The position numbers were made by a program, and so were the translations under genes. Of a stretch of DNA of 64,000 nt, positions 23,649 through 34,879 are shown piece after piece. Within the stretch, counting starts at the first letter, position 1; each line of letters opens with the position of its first letter. Origin of the DNA: Okapia johnstoni (lineage: Eukaryota; Chordata; Mammalia; Artiodactyla; Giraffidae); assembly GCA_024291935.2 (NCBI GenBank), contig CM044317.1, positions 17,506,230 to 17,570,229 of the forward strand, written 5' to 3'. The notes below the pieces were generated by a model, which had not been told where the DNA came from, made no database searches, and was given only the letters and a program-made list of their open reading frames with translations.

Positions 23649-24205
23649 AAATGGAATATTACTCACCTATACAAAGAATGAAATTCTTCTATCTCTAACA
23701 ATGTGGATGGATATAGAAAGTATTATACTTAGTGAAGTAAGTCAGACAGAGAAAGCAAAAACTCTATATTATAACTTTTATGTAAAATCTACAAAAGAAA
23801 ACAAACAAATGTATATAACACAACAGAAATAGACTCACAGAAATAGAGAACAAGCTAGTAGCTACCAGTGGGGAGAGGGAAGGGGGTGAGGCATGTTAGG
23901 GATATGGGATTAAGAGGTACAAGCTGTTATGTATAAAACAAATGAGCAACAAGGGTATGTTATAAAGCAAAGGGGAATAAAGCCATTATTTTCTATTTTA
24001 TCATTTTTTTATTTTTGCCTGCACAGTGCAGCTTGTGGGACCTCAATTCCCTGACAAGAGGCTGAATTGAGAGCCTTGAATCTTGACCACCGAATCACCA
24101 AAGCACTCCCTATAATAACCTTAAATGGAGTATAATCTATAAAAATACTGAGTCACTGTGTTGCATACCTGAAATTAATATAATATTGTAAATCAACTAT
24201 ACTTC
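23636..24205 (+). mobile_element. L1 LINE, second half (3' UTR to tail)
   Basis: Continues the L1 of 20490-20912: atggaatattactcacctat, gtgaagtaagtcagacagag, ctaccagtggggagagggaa, ending gtaaatcaactatacttcaa. A CHR SINE splits it at 24004-24110. Confidence 0.82.
24004..24110 (-). mobile_element. CHR-type SINE inside L1 tail
   Basis: Reverse-complement CHR pattern: gcctgcacagtgcagcttgt, gggacctcaattccctgaca, cttgaccaccgaatcaccaa. Diverged, so probably an early insertion. Confidence 0.7.
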
Positions 24206-24395
24206 AATGAAAAAATAAATCAAGACCTTCCTATGATAACGGTGGAGGGCATCACTGCTTTCCTTTCATTACACGTACTTTTCTGCTTGTTCCCCTCCTT
24301 TCCATGGGAAGGGTAGCAGTACCCAGCTTAGAACCATTGTCAGAATTTCAGAATAGTGCCTGGTATATTCTTAGATTGTGTGTATGTGTGTGTGT

Positions 24396-24607
24396 GTGCT
24401 AAGCCACTTCAGTTGTGTCTGACTCTTTGCAATCCTATGGAGTGTAACCCACTAGGCTCCTTTGTCCATGAGATTTTCCAGGAAAGAATACTGGAGTGGG
24501 TTGCCATTTCCCACTTCAAGGAATCTTCCCAACCCAGGGATCAAACCTCCATCTCTTCTCTTGTCTCCTGCATTGGCAGGTAGGTTCTTTACCACTAGTG
24601 CCACCTA
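24396..24607 (-). mobile_element. Bov-A2/Bov-tA SINE
   Basis: ttcagttgtgtctgactctt, aaagaatactggagtgggtt, gcattggcaggtaggttctt, taccactagtgccacct. A TG run at 24379-24398 leads into the 3' end. Confidence 0.87.
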
Positions 24608-26348
24608 ATAGATTAGCTATTCTGATTGTCATAACATGATTTAATCGATTTATAGATGCTAGTGGTATCTCCCAGAGTGGCCAAATGAATGAGCCAGTAC
24701 AGTATTCATATTGGGAAAAGTGTTTAAAAAAATCAGATTCCTTCAGTATTTTATGGGATCATTTTATTGGAATCATTATGTTCTACAAGATTGCCTGGGT
24801 CAGACCAGGTGATATGATGTAGACTTTCAGGGAGCCTAAGTTTACCTCTGTAATATTTGGGACTCAGTAGATACGTCCTGTGAAATGTAGTTGGCTAAGC
24901 TTTTATGATGGGGCTCTGAAGTGAAGGTTGGAGAGGGATCCCCATATGTATTTTAATCAAGACACATGACATGCAGTTTAAGAAACACTGTTTACTTTAT
25001 TCATACCATGCCTGTGTCTTCAACATTCTGAAAGAGTAAAGATAGACAGTCTGCTTCCTTTCAAACTCTCTTGGACAAGAGTCTTGCATGGAGGAGATAA
25101 GTGGTTAAAGTGGTTTGGCAATAAATGCTATAACTGAGAGCAACAATGACACAGGTGTCTAGACAAAGCAGCGTCATGAAGTGTGTAGGAACAGAAGCTT
25201 CTGTGAGGTTCTGCACAATCAGTGCAGCATTTCACACTGTCCAGCTCTGAATTTTCCACAGTGGTGAGTAGGTAGTTACATTAATTAAAGCAGAATAAAA
25301 GTTGTCTGGCTAAATCCTTAAACAAAATGAAATTTTAGACGGATTGTCTTGCGGTGATATCCTGGAAGCTGGCTGTATATTCGTAGGTGACTTAAGGCTC
25401 CTGGTCTCATAAAGTTCCAACAACACTGCTAGTGTTTCTTTTCTACATGTCACAGAGACTATTCAAGGACATAGGTTACCAGGGGAAAAATTTGGACTAA
25501 ATAATAATAATAATCAATTAAGGGACTGGGTACAACCCCAAGCCTAAAATTCTTATGGCGTACTTCTTGCTGAAACAAGAAACTTTACAATAACCAGCTT
25601 TTGAGATCTTACTAAAACCTGTTTTGTCAGGTTGCAGTAAAACAGGCAACCAGACTCTCAAATATTGACCTTGTGGGCACAAATACAACCTTTGTGGCAA
25701 ATCACAGCAGCACTGGGTTTCAGGAACTAAAGGATGAAAAGCTAGTAAGAAGAGAAAAGAAACACTTGTCAACCCATCGAGGCATACATTTTTTGGAGGC
25801 TCTTTCTAGCTGCTAACGTTGGCTACAGAAAGATCACATGAAGCTACCTGAGTCTATATGATGCCTAATTTGTTTTCCTCCACCTTATGACCCAGATGAG
25901 TCCTCAAGAATTAGGTCAACTAATCAATGTTTAAGTGTCTTGGAGAGAACACTCAGATGGGTCAGCAATGGTCCAGGCAAATGCAGAGGAGCACCTTCCC
26001 TGCTGAGAAACAAGGAGTCCAATGCTGGTCCATTAGCACTTCAATTCATGTACTGTTGCTAGAGACACACTGTCAAGAATTCTCAATAATCAAGATCATC
26101 TGATGGCAAGGGATATGAATTGTCAGATCATTTGAGGAATCAGTTTAATTTGATTTAATACCAGAGTGAACTTTCCTTCAGAATGAGTTTTCAGTAATCT
26201 GGAGTCAGAAGGCAAAGTCCAGAGTAACCTTCTACAGTCCGGTAGCAAATGATTTATTTGTTCAGATCTGTAGACATTCCCATGTATGTAATCTTTAGGT
26301 CTCCTACCATTTCTGGAGAAATGGTGTCTACTGGGCCATGATGACCAT
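24608..26348. other. Unique non-coding interval
   Basis: No repeat or gene recognised in 1.7 kb apart from a short AAT run near 25500-25515. Confidence 0.4.
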
Positions 26349-26545
26349 ATGTGCTGTGCTTAGTAGTTCAGTCGTGTCCAACTCTTTGCGACCCCATGGA
26401 CTGCAGCCCCCAGGCTCCTCTGTCCATGGGATTCTCCAGGCAAGTATACTGGAGTGGGTTGCCATGCCCTCCTCCAGGGAATCTTCCAAACCCAGAGATC
26501 GAACCCAGGTCTCCCGCATTGCAGGCGGATTCTTTACTGTCTGAG
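26349..26545 (-). mobile_element. Bov-tA2-type SINE
   Basis: gttcagtcgtgtccaactct, ggactgcagcccccaggctc, gtatactggagtgggttgcc, gcaggcggattctttactgt. Little diverged from the usual consensus style, so relatively young. Confidence 0.88.
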
Positions 26546-26970
26546 AAGTAGCTTCTAATCTATATGCTCATTCTGTGATTTGGAATAGTATAACCTCAGT
26601 ATGTTTTTAAGTCATAGAAACATTGAAAATGTTTTGGCCAACGTGTTCTTCAAGGCCCACACTGAGATCTCCTCACAGAGGGTGGTCCTGTGGTATTGCC
26701 TCCAGGAAAACCTATGGGTTTCTCCACTTGAAAAAGACAAACAGGTATGAAGAAAAATCTTAGCAGGCTATTCATGCCGTTTGTGAAATTTAAATCTATG
26801 AATAAAAACAGATGCTGAATAAAGGAACATCAAAAGAAATAGTATAGCTCCATCAAATATCTTATCTTAGCAGGACCTGGGGCAGACAGTGAAGTCCTAC
26901 AAACCATGAAGAATCTGGTAAACAAGGCCTTTTGTTTTATTGAGACTCAATTATACATATATATAATATA

Positions 26971-27076
26971 TGGGACTTCCCTGTTGAGCCAGTGGTTAAG
27001 ACTTTGCCTTCCAATGCACAGGGTGTGGGTTCAGTCCCTGATTGGGGAACTAAGATTCCATATGCCTTGTGGCCAA
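26971..27076 (+). mobile_element. CHR-type SINE between TA repeats
   Basis: gggacttccctgttgagcca, gtggttaagactttgccttc, cctgattggggaactaagat, ccttgtggccaaaaaa. TA-rich sequence on both sides hides the TSD. Confidence 0.85.
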
Positions 27077-27267
27077 AAAATATATATATATACATGCAAA
27101 TATACATACAAAACTGGAGTGAATATATATACATATATATTCTAGGAAACAATCCTAGAACGTCAATCTGCCCTCAGGTACAGAAGATGCTCAGGCACTG
27201 GACAGGTAGAAATCTCACCTGTTTATCTATGATATCTAGGCCACTAGCTACTGCTGACTACTACTGT
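27077..27267. other. TA-rich and unique flank
   Basis: TA-rich microsatellite-like stretches at 27077-27090 and 27123-27140, then unique sequence. Confidence 0.5.
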
Positions 27268-27374
27268 CTTTCCTTCTTTCCACTCCTCCCTGTTTCTTTC
27301 TCTATCCCTCCTCTTCTACTCCCCTTCCTTCCCTCCCCTCTCCTCTCTCTCCCCTCCTTCTTTCCTTTCTTTCA
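27268..27374. repeat. Polypyrimidine (C/T) tract
   Basis: About 107 bases that are almost entirely C and T, with tccct and ttcc repeats. The opposite strand is a purine tract. Low complexity. Confidence 0.9.
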
Positions 27375-27559
27375 CAAGAGAAAATCCTCATCACCAGAAA
27401 AGATATTATATTAGAAAACAGAAAAGGGGCAAGGAACTAACAATGCACTTTACCAAAAAAAGGAGTCCTTTATGGTCACAAAATGACTCTGGGGGAAAAA
27501 ACCATCCTTTTTCTACAGTAAAGAACTTCAAGAACTTGTAAAGAAACAGTCAAGAGAAG

Positions 27560-27645
27560 CTAGTTCAAACCCCTCAAATGGAGAAAACTGAGAATCAGGG
27601 AGACCAAACTGGCTTGCTGAGGTCACACTACTAGACGAATGAAGA
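27560..27645 (-). mobile_element. MIR SINE fragment
   Basis: aaatggagaaaactgagaat, cagggagaccaaactggctt, gctgaggtcacactactaga is the reverse complement of the MIR core. Confidence 0.55.
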
Positions 27646-28443
27646 TAACTTCCCGATCAACTTAGTAGAGTTCTTCAAAGGTCTGCAAGAACATTTACTC
27701 AACTACAGATAGAAAGTTTCAGGAAAGATGCCACGTGCAATAGTCGCAATAGTCATCGTCATCATCAAGTTAAACTTAAGTGCCTGGAATGAAAAGGAAC
27801 TGTAACAAAATGTAGATGGAGTGTTTCCTGTGGCTTCATGTGAAAAGGCCAAAGGAATTGCCTTCATGTTTTGCATTAAAACACCAATAAGAACAAAAGA
27901 AAGCTTAATACTTCTCAGTATGTTGAAAGGCGTGTGAGCTGTGGTGAGTAATTTTTCCCTTTCTCTCAAGAATAGGCCAGTGCAGCACACACAAGTTGGA
28001 TTAAGAACTCAGAAAGATTCTGCTAAAAGACTGCAAACCCTGGAACACAGAACTGCCAAGGGAACTGTAAAATTTCTTTTTGTTGCAACCTTTAAGGTGG
28101 TATCTTTCAGGGTTGGTTTACATATAATGTGACAGTGACCTTGCATTACTTTTCAAAGCTTTTGAGAGGATACAATGATAGAGTTTAGGGTCTGACAGTA
28201 AAGCTTGTACACTTAGATGATGGTCTATTAAATTCCAGCAATTTGGAAAGAATTAAGCATTATCCAAGTATTGGATACAACGACATCAGTTTGAATTGAT
28301 AAACCAGTCTCAAGATTGTTTTGCTTTACATTCAGTGTCTCCAGGTGGAAGAAAGTTTCTGCTTGCTTTTCCCATTTGGAGAGGAGGAAATAAAGAGAGA
28401 AGCAGGATGGTTACTTAGTGAAAAATTAAAAAAAAGGTAAAGG
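27646..28443. other. Unique non-coding interval
   Basis: Nothing recognised. Confidence 0.4.
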
Positions 28444-28664
28444 TGTGTGCTCAGGCATGTCCTACTCTTTGCGGCCCCATGGACTGTAACCCGCCAGGCT
28501 CCTCTGTCCATGGAATTTTCCAGGCAAGAATACTGGAGTGGGTTGCCATTTCCTACTCCACAGGATCTTCCTGACACAGGGATCAAATATTTCCTACATT
28601 CGTATCTCTTGCATCTCCTGCATTTGCAGTTGGATTCTTTACCACTGCACCACCCAGGAAGCCC
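28444..28664 (-). mobile_element. Bov-A2/Bov-tA SINE
   Basis: gctcaggcatgtcctactct, ggcaagaatactggagtggg, ttggattctttaccactgca, ccacccaggaagccc. Confidence 0.87.
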
Positions 28665-28934
28665 TTACTTAGTAAGGTCACCTCTAAATCCCAGATGGGG
28701 TGGCCTTCAAGGAGCCCTGGTCCTCCAAGATACGCACGTAGTGCATCTGCTTTTCTTCTTAAGACATAAGGACTGAAATCACACTCCTTTACTACAAAAA
28801 TAAATTATGCCGGAAAACAAGATTCCCATTTCCATACTCTATAAAACTGAATTTTATTCCTTAAGTTTTATCTTTTTAAAACTATTGTATTTTTAATAGT
28901 GTTTTGTTTCTAGGGATCACCAAAATCAGAATTT

Positions 28935-29065
28935 CTTGGGATGCTTCTTAAAAGGTACATTTCTAGGCTCCACTCAAGGTGTAAGGATTAGAATCATGGG
29001 GGATACCACCCCCTAAATCTGCATTTTAAACAAATCCCCCAAGTAATTCTTATGCATTGCTCTAA
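28935..29065. mobile_element. MER20-like hAT DNA transposon remnant
   Basis: cttgggatgcttcttaaaag, ctaggctccactcaaggtgt and the later aatctgcattttaaacaaat, cccccaagtaattcttatgc follow the MER20/Charlie pattern. Diverged, so the family call is tentative. Confidence 0.45.
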
Positions 29066-29515
29066 CTCTTAAGCATTACTTAAATCAATTCTGCAACCTT
29101 GGCCTGAAAATAACTACTTAATTTCTTCCAAAGGACAAGAACAGCAAAAAATGTATAGGCTGTAATTCTACAATAAAAACATACCATTATACAAATGACA
29201 CAGTAAGAGGACCTTAAAAATATGTAGAAGCATTTTGTCTAAATTCCCATTCCCAGTGTATAAATTCTCTCTATGCTCTATTTTCACAGGTCACATTTAT
29301 ATTTATGATTCTGTGTGCAATTTCACACCAAATTAAGAGTAATTATCTGCCTCCTTTCTCTGACTCAGTTCTTATGGGACAGACTTTGTATAGATTCAGA
29401 TTCTTCATACCCTTAGGCTCAAATCCACAAGGAAAGTCAACATAAAAGTAAGACCTTCATTGTAACCAAATGAACAACATGAACAACCAGAAAAAATCCA
29501 GTGTCTGAGAAAAAC
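29066..29515. other. Unique non-coding interval
   Basis: Nothing recognised. Confidence 0.4.
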
Positions 29516-29528
29516 AAAGCTTTGGTAA

Positions 29529-29718
29529 ATGAAAGTGAAAGTCATTCAGTCGTGTCCGACTCTTTGCAACCCCATGGACTATGCAGTCCATTGAATTCTC
29601 TAGGCCAGAATACTGGAGTGGGTAGCCTTTCCGTTCTCCAGGGGATCTTCCCAACCCAGGGATGGAACCCAGGTCTCCTGTATTGCAGGCGGATTCTTTA
29701 CCAACTGAGCTCTCAGGG
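29529..29718 (-). mobile_element. Bov-tA1-type SINE with TSD
   Basis: gtcattcagtcgtgtccgac, aggccagaatactggagtgg, gcggattctttaccaactga. TSD is aaagctttggtaa (29516-29528) versus aaagctttgataa (29719-29731). Confidence 0.9.
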
Positions 29719-29731
29719 AAAGCTTTGATAA

Positions 29732-30799
29732 GGTCAGCAATAATTCAAACCCCACCCCATGTCCAAATTCCCCAAATTTCACCCAGAAAGGGGGCTTTCA
29801 AGCAATTGTCATTCCCTTGTAATTTCCAAATGTTAACTTAAATAGGATCCTCTCTTTAGCATTCAAACCTTTGCTTCTCTTTGCAATAGAACTTACAACC
29901 TGAACAGCCTTGATGACACAAGTTTGCAAACAAAAGTGTTATGAATAGGCTTCAGTTCCCAGCTGATGAAGCTGTACACGTGCAATTGACAGATGTTAGC
30001 TTATGAAGGAATTACGTGTGCTTAAAATACCATTTCATTCATGGTGAGAAAGAAATAGCCATTTCAAATATGTACTAGCTGGTATGCTGCCCTCTGGCCG
30101 AAAGCTCTTTATATAGAAATGCTGTTTTGCATAGCACAGTGTCAAAAGCAGGCACAGTAAGGCAGAAGGTCTTAACCAGGGATTGTGAGCGATCCAATGA
30201 ACAAATATCCTGTGTCCTATTAAGTGAAAACAAATTTAAAACCATGCTGGGAAGCCAGTCGCCTGTTTATAAGATCAGTCTTTCAATGTTATCTGCTAGA
30301 AATCGTATCATTGGATTCCCATGCGATCAAAGCCAAGTAGAATTAGTGTCAAAAAAGCCATATCCCTTACTAATTCATGTTAGTTACAGGGGACTCGAGA
30401 TGAGTCATCACCAGTGGATCTGTGAAAAAGCAGAATAACTCAAGGAGATAGCAATAGGAAAATCATTTGTTCATTTATTGCAGTAATACTATGTAGTTCT
30501 AATTAATTGTAAAAATGCCACAGGCTACTAGTCACCACGTGATGGATGGGGTTTTGTCAAAGCAAAAATATGTCAATAACTTAAGAAAGTGCATTAACAT
30601 TACACTATTCAATTTTTGCAAATAAGTGAAAGGGGAGAGAAGCCTATATTACATAAGATCTTTAAGCAGGCATAATGCTGAGAGTACTGTAATATACCTG
30701 TTATAAATTTAGACTAGAGAAGGAGCCAGATACAAAATCTGGTGCGATAATTTTTATCAGAAAGTAATCAGAGGAAGATCTCTGAATATGTCACTTTAA
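29732..30799. other. Unique non-coding interval
   Basis: Contains a repeat-free 103-codon frame on the plus strand (30127-30438). It has no recognisable domain, repeated motif or splice context that would argue for a gene. Confidence 0.4.
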
Positions 30800-31160
30800 A
30801 AAGCCAACCTCCATCACTGCACTTCCTTGGGGGCACTGGTGGAAGGTAAATTGGCACAAGCCCTCAGGAAGACACTGGGGTGGGATATATCAAGCCTTAT
30901 AAATATGCATGCCCTCTGACCTCACAGCTTAACTTCTGGGAATTTATTCTGTGCAAATGCTCAAAGATATTAAGTAAAGATGAGCTATAGGGACATTTGT
31001 GGTGGCTCAATTTGTAAGAGTAAAGGGTTAGAAGCAACGTGAGTGTGCTAAAAATGAAACACTGGTCAAACTATGGTACAACCATTTAATGAGTAAGGCA
31101 CATTTTTAAAGACAATATTGCAAGGAAACTTTTATGATATATTATTTAATTATCATTTCC
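30800..31160 (+). mobile_element. Old L1 fragment
   Basis: ggtaaattggcacaagccct, atgccctctgacctcacagc, ttctgggaatttattctgtg, caaactatggtacaaccatt follow the ORF2 3' region of ancient L1M elements. Highly diverged. Confidence 0.55.
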
Positions 31161-31394
31161 ATCACTTAATGCTCTGGAGATATTATTTAACAAAAGAGGT
31201 GTCTAACTAAATATTATAATTGGTAGAATTCAAGTGTCTGTGTGTCATTAAATTTTGTTGAATTTCTCAGCCTTAGGATTTTAAGAATGCACCCATAATG
31301 AATGCTGGGTCTGAGTGTTTCAGGGAGCAAAAGTTGTACATGGACAAAAAGTGTCTTTACGTATCCCCAAAGAATTATGCACAAACTCTACTAT

Positions 31395-31611
31395 GCTTGT
31401 GTTTGCGCTCAGTCATGTCTGACTCTTGGTGACCTAATGGACTGTAGCCCACCAGGTTCCTCTGCTTATGGGATTTTCCAGGCAAGAATACCAGAGTGCA
31501 TTGCCATTTCCTCCTCCAGGGGATTTTCCCGACCCAAGATCACAGCATCTCTGGAGTCTCCTGCATTGTAAGTGGACTTTTTACCACTGAGCTACCCGGG
31601 AAGTCCCACAT
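31395..31611 (-). mobile_element. Bov-A2/Bov-tA SINE with TSD
   Basis: gctcagtcatgtctgactct, ggcaagaataccagagtgca, ttttaccactgagctacccg. TSD is actctactat at 31385-31394 and 31612-31621 (10 bp, perfect). Confidence 0.9.
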
Positions 31612-31849
31612 ACTCTACTATACAGGGACATTAAATCCCACCCCCTTTCCCTCTGCAAGCACCTCCATCACAGAAAACACTAGAGCAGTGTCAGAAGTGA
31701 GACATGGCCCTGCTATTGTTACTATTATTTCTTTATATTTCTTCCTTGGTGACAAGGGGCATATTAGATTAAATCAGGAATTTTCTAGCTTTCCATTTTA
31801 AATATTTTTAAATGCAATAATATATGAAATTTATCAAGCTGTTTAAAAT

Positions 31850-33073
31850 ATTTCAGGGGACTTCTAGAAGTCTTGAGCAGTATAGTGGACCAAATATCTT
31901 CACTGACCCTTTTGCTGAAAACAACTAAAATTTTCTAAATTAAATACTAAAAGTTGTTAATGACTGAAAGGCCAAAACTCAGTAAAACCAGGAACCTGAA
32001 GAGGTATGTCATATACTGAAGACAAGATTGTCTTTGAGGGCATTTACCAGCAAAATGAAGAACATCAGCTCATGATATTATGAAACATACAGGGCAGGAG
32101 ACAAAGAAAGCCAGAATCTACCTAAAGTCTCTAATATGAGGTCTCGCATAAGGAGGCATCTGAATGGACTTTATCCTCAGTGTATGGAAGAACCAGAAAC
32201 TACCTTCCTCTCACGAGATTGAAAGAAAATAAAACTACAAAATGGAAAGCACCAAGAGCTTAGAGCTCAGAAAGAACAGTCATATAGACCTGCAAAGTTT
32301 TTAGGTGTCATAATTGCCAAGTATAGAATATAAAATACTTACGTTTAGTATGTATACAAAGGACTTCCCTGATAGCTCTGAGAATGAAGAATCTTCCTGT
32401 AATGCAGGAGACCCAGGTTCAGTCTCTGCACTGGGAAGTTTCCCCGGAGAAGAGAATTACTACCCACTCCAGTAATCTTGCCTGGAGAATTCCATGGACA
32501 GAGGAGCTAAAAGCCAGCGGGTTTGAAAACATGAGTAAGATGAGAACGAGACCAAAAAACACCGAACATTTGAAAAATGATGAAAACAGAACTTCCAGAA
32601 AATATATGAAATGCTTTTGAAATTAAAAACTCAGTTGTTAGAAGTTTTTATTTATAGATGAGAGAGAATTACTAATTTGAAACTAGATCTAAAAAATTAT
32701 ACAGAGCAAAACACAGAGAGACAAAGAGATGGCAAGTATGAAAGACAAATCAAGTAGTATAAAATAACAGAGTGAGAAGTTCAAAATCATATCGTATTGG
32801 AAATCCAGTGGGAGAAAAGGAAATGGGGCAGAAGCAACATTTGAAGAATTAATGGCTAAGAATTGACTCAGTTTTATGCTATTTACAGTATAATTACTGC
32901 TTTATGCTATTTATATTGAACAGAACAGACAAACACAACTCATGGTAGCAAACTGTACAACACCAAAGACAAAAATAACATCTTAAAAGCAAAAGAGGGG
33001 GAGCAAATGACCTAGTAAAATCAACAATTTGATTGAGCTTACTTCTCAAAATTAACAGCGTAAAAGTCAACCT
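31850..33073 (+). mobile_element. L1 LINE 5' UTR/ORF1 region
   Basis: From about 32540 it follows L1 ORF1-region coding (gaaattaaaaactcagttgt, cagagagacaaagagatggc, aaatggggcagaagcaacat, aacaccaaagacaaaaataa). 31850-32360 probably belongs to its 5' side. It breaks at gtcaacctag (about 33075) and resumes at 34606 (aatatctttcaaaaac), beyond an inverted duplication and a BovB. Confidence 0.65.
32362..32512 (+). mobile_element. Bov-tA SINE, 3'-truncated
   Basis: Head ggacttccctgatagctctg, body ctgggaagtttccccggaga and gcctggagaattccatggac. The last part of the element after gaggagc is missing. Confidence 0.78.
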
Positions 33074-33313
33074 AGGTTGACATGTATCTTTCTACATATT
33101 GAAGATGTTCCACTGTTACTTTTATGTTTCATTTTTATTAAATATTAATTTATTTTTATCAAGTGCTACTTTTATTTTTGTCTTTGGTGTTGTACAGTTT
33201 GCTACTATGAGTTGTGTTTGTCTGTTCTGTTCAGTATAAATAGTATAAAGCAGTAGTTATACTGTCAATAGCATAAAACTGAGACAATTCTTAGGCATTA
33301 ATTCTTCAAATGA
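33074..33313 (-). repeat. Inverted duplication of the adjacent L1 flank
   Basis: 33172-33312 is the reverse complement of 32838-32978 over 141 bp with about 7 mismatches. The two arms meet at the palindrome GTCAACCTAGGTTGAC (33066-33081). The inner 90-95 bp of each arm differ. The left arm keeps an L1 segment lost on the right, and the right arm keeps a more proximal L1 segment lost on the left. BovB copy C begins directly after the right arm. Confidence 0.9.
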
Positions 33314-34605
33314 TGCTAACAAAGTAATGCTCAAAATTCTCCAAGCCAGGCTTCAACAGTATGTGAACCATGAATTTCCAGAGGTTCAAGCTGGATTTAG
33401 ACAAGGCAGAGGAGCCAGAGATCAAATTGCTAACATCCATTGGATCATCAAGAAAGCAAGAGAGTTCCAGTAAAACATCTACTTCTGTTTTATTGACTAT
33501 GCCAAAGCCTTTGACGGTGTGGATCACAACAAACTATGGAAAATTCTTAAAGAGATGGGAATACCAGACCACCTGACCTGCCTTCTGAGAAATCTGTATG
33601 CAGGTCAAGAAGCAACAGTTAGAACTGGACATGGAACAACAGACTGGTTCCAAATCTGGAAGAGAGTACATCAAGGCTGTATATTGTCACCCTGCTTATT
33701 TAACTTATATGCAGAGTACATCATGAGAAACGCTGGGCTGGAGGAAACACAAGCTGGAATCAAGATTGCTGGGAGAAATATCAATAACCTCAGATATGCA
33801 GATGACACCACGCTTATGGCAGAAAATGAAGAACTAAAGAGCCTCTTGATGAAAGTGAAAAGAGAAGAGTGAAAATGTTGGCTTAAAACTCAACATTCAG
33901 AAAACTAATATCATGGCATCCGGTCCCATCACTTCGTGGCAAATAGATGGGGAAACAATGGAAACAGTGAGAGACTTTATTTTCTTGGGCTCCAAATTCA
34001 CTGCAGATGGTGACTGCAGCCATGAAATTAAAAGATGCTTGCTCCTTGGAAGAAAAGCTATGACCAACCTAGACAGCATATTAAAAAGCAGAGACATTAC
34101 TTTGCCAACAAAGTTCCATCTAGTCAAAGCTATGGTTTTTCCTGTAGTCATGTATGGCTGTGAGAGCTGGACTTTTTTTTTTTTTTTTGAGAGCTGGACT
34201 ATTAAGAAAGCTGAGTGCCGAAGAATTGATGCTTTTGAATTGTGGTGTTGGAGAAGACTCTTGAGAGTCCCTTGGACTGCAAGGAGATCCAACCAGTCAA
34301 TGGTAAAGGAAATCAGTCCTGAATATTCATTGGAAGGACTGATGCTGAAGCTGAAATTCCAATCCTTTGGCCACCTGATGCAAAGAGCTGACTCACTGGA
34401 AAAGACCCTGATGCTGGGAAAGATTGAAGGCAGGAGGAGAAGGGGGGTGGCAGCGGATGAGATGGTTGGATGGCATCACTGACACAGTGGACATGAGTTT
34501 GAGAAGGCTCGGGGAGTTGGTGATGGACAGGGAAGCCTGGCGTGTTGCAGTCCATGGGATCACAAAGAATTGGACACAACTGAGTGACTGAACCGAACTG
34601 AGTGA
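33314..34605 (+). mobile_element. BovB LINE copy C (RT and 3' domain, inactive)
   Basis: A 5'-truncated BovB from within the RT. Motif A FIDYAKAFD (from about 33489) and catalytic YADD (33795-33806) are in one frame that ends near 33870. A TAA lies just upstream of motif A near 33471, and an indel near 33860 shifts the frame. A second frame, 33913-34482 (189 codons), carries the region after RT. A poly(T) insertion interrupts it at 34162-34200. The 3' end is ggacacaactgagtgactga then accgaactgag. L1 resumes at 34606. It cannot encode an active enzyme. Confidence 0.92.
34162..34200 (-). mobile_element. Poly(A)-only insertion with 12-bp TSD
   Basis: gagagctggact (34162-34173) is repeated exactly at 34189-34200. 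Only T residues (34174-34188) lie between. Sequence on either side is continuous BovB, in which this motif normally occurs once. The inserted 27 bp keep the reading frame. Confidence 0.85.
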
Positions 34606-34650
34606 CAATATCTTTCAAAAACAAAGTAAAGATATTTTCAGATAAAACCT
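34606..34650 (+). mobile_element. L1 continuation after BovB copy C
   Basis: aatatctttcaaaaacaaag then gatattttcagataaaacc fits L1 sequence expected shortly after the gtcaacctag at which the L1 was interrupted. Confidence 0.6.
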
Positions 34651-34879
34651 GGACTCAGCCACTTCTCAGCAGAGCCATCATTTCTTTTTAGTGAGGTGTA
34701 GAATTGTATCTAAGACCAGGGTGCCAGGGGTTATCACAGTATGGGAGTGTCTTTGTGTCTTCTCAGTGACTAGAGCTAGAAAATCATTCAAATATGAACA
34801 CACTCAGGCAATCATACACCTATGTGCACACATGCATGTATTACATGCATTATCCACATGTAAGCATGTGGTGAACACT
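34651..34879. other. Unique non-coding interval
   Basis: No repeat recognised. Several short ACATGCAT-like words near 34828-34870. Confidence 0.4.

Noticed and set aside
23394..23666. Open frames across the TG/TA microsatellite
   Set aside because: Translated dinucleotide repeat (alternating I/Y and H/T residues) with no coding meaning.
30127..30438. 103-codon repeat-free open frame
   Set aside because: No domain, no splice or promoter context, and frames of this size are expected by chance in 64 kb.
33489..34482. BovB reverse transcriptase as a functional gene
   Set aside because: Motif A and YADD survive, but the copy is 5'-truncated, has a stop upstream of motif A, a frameshift near 33860 and a poly(T) insertion.
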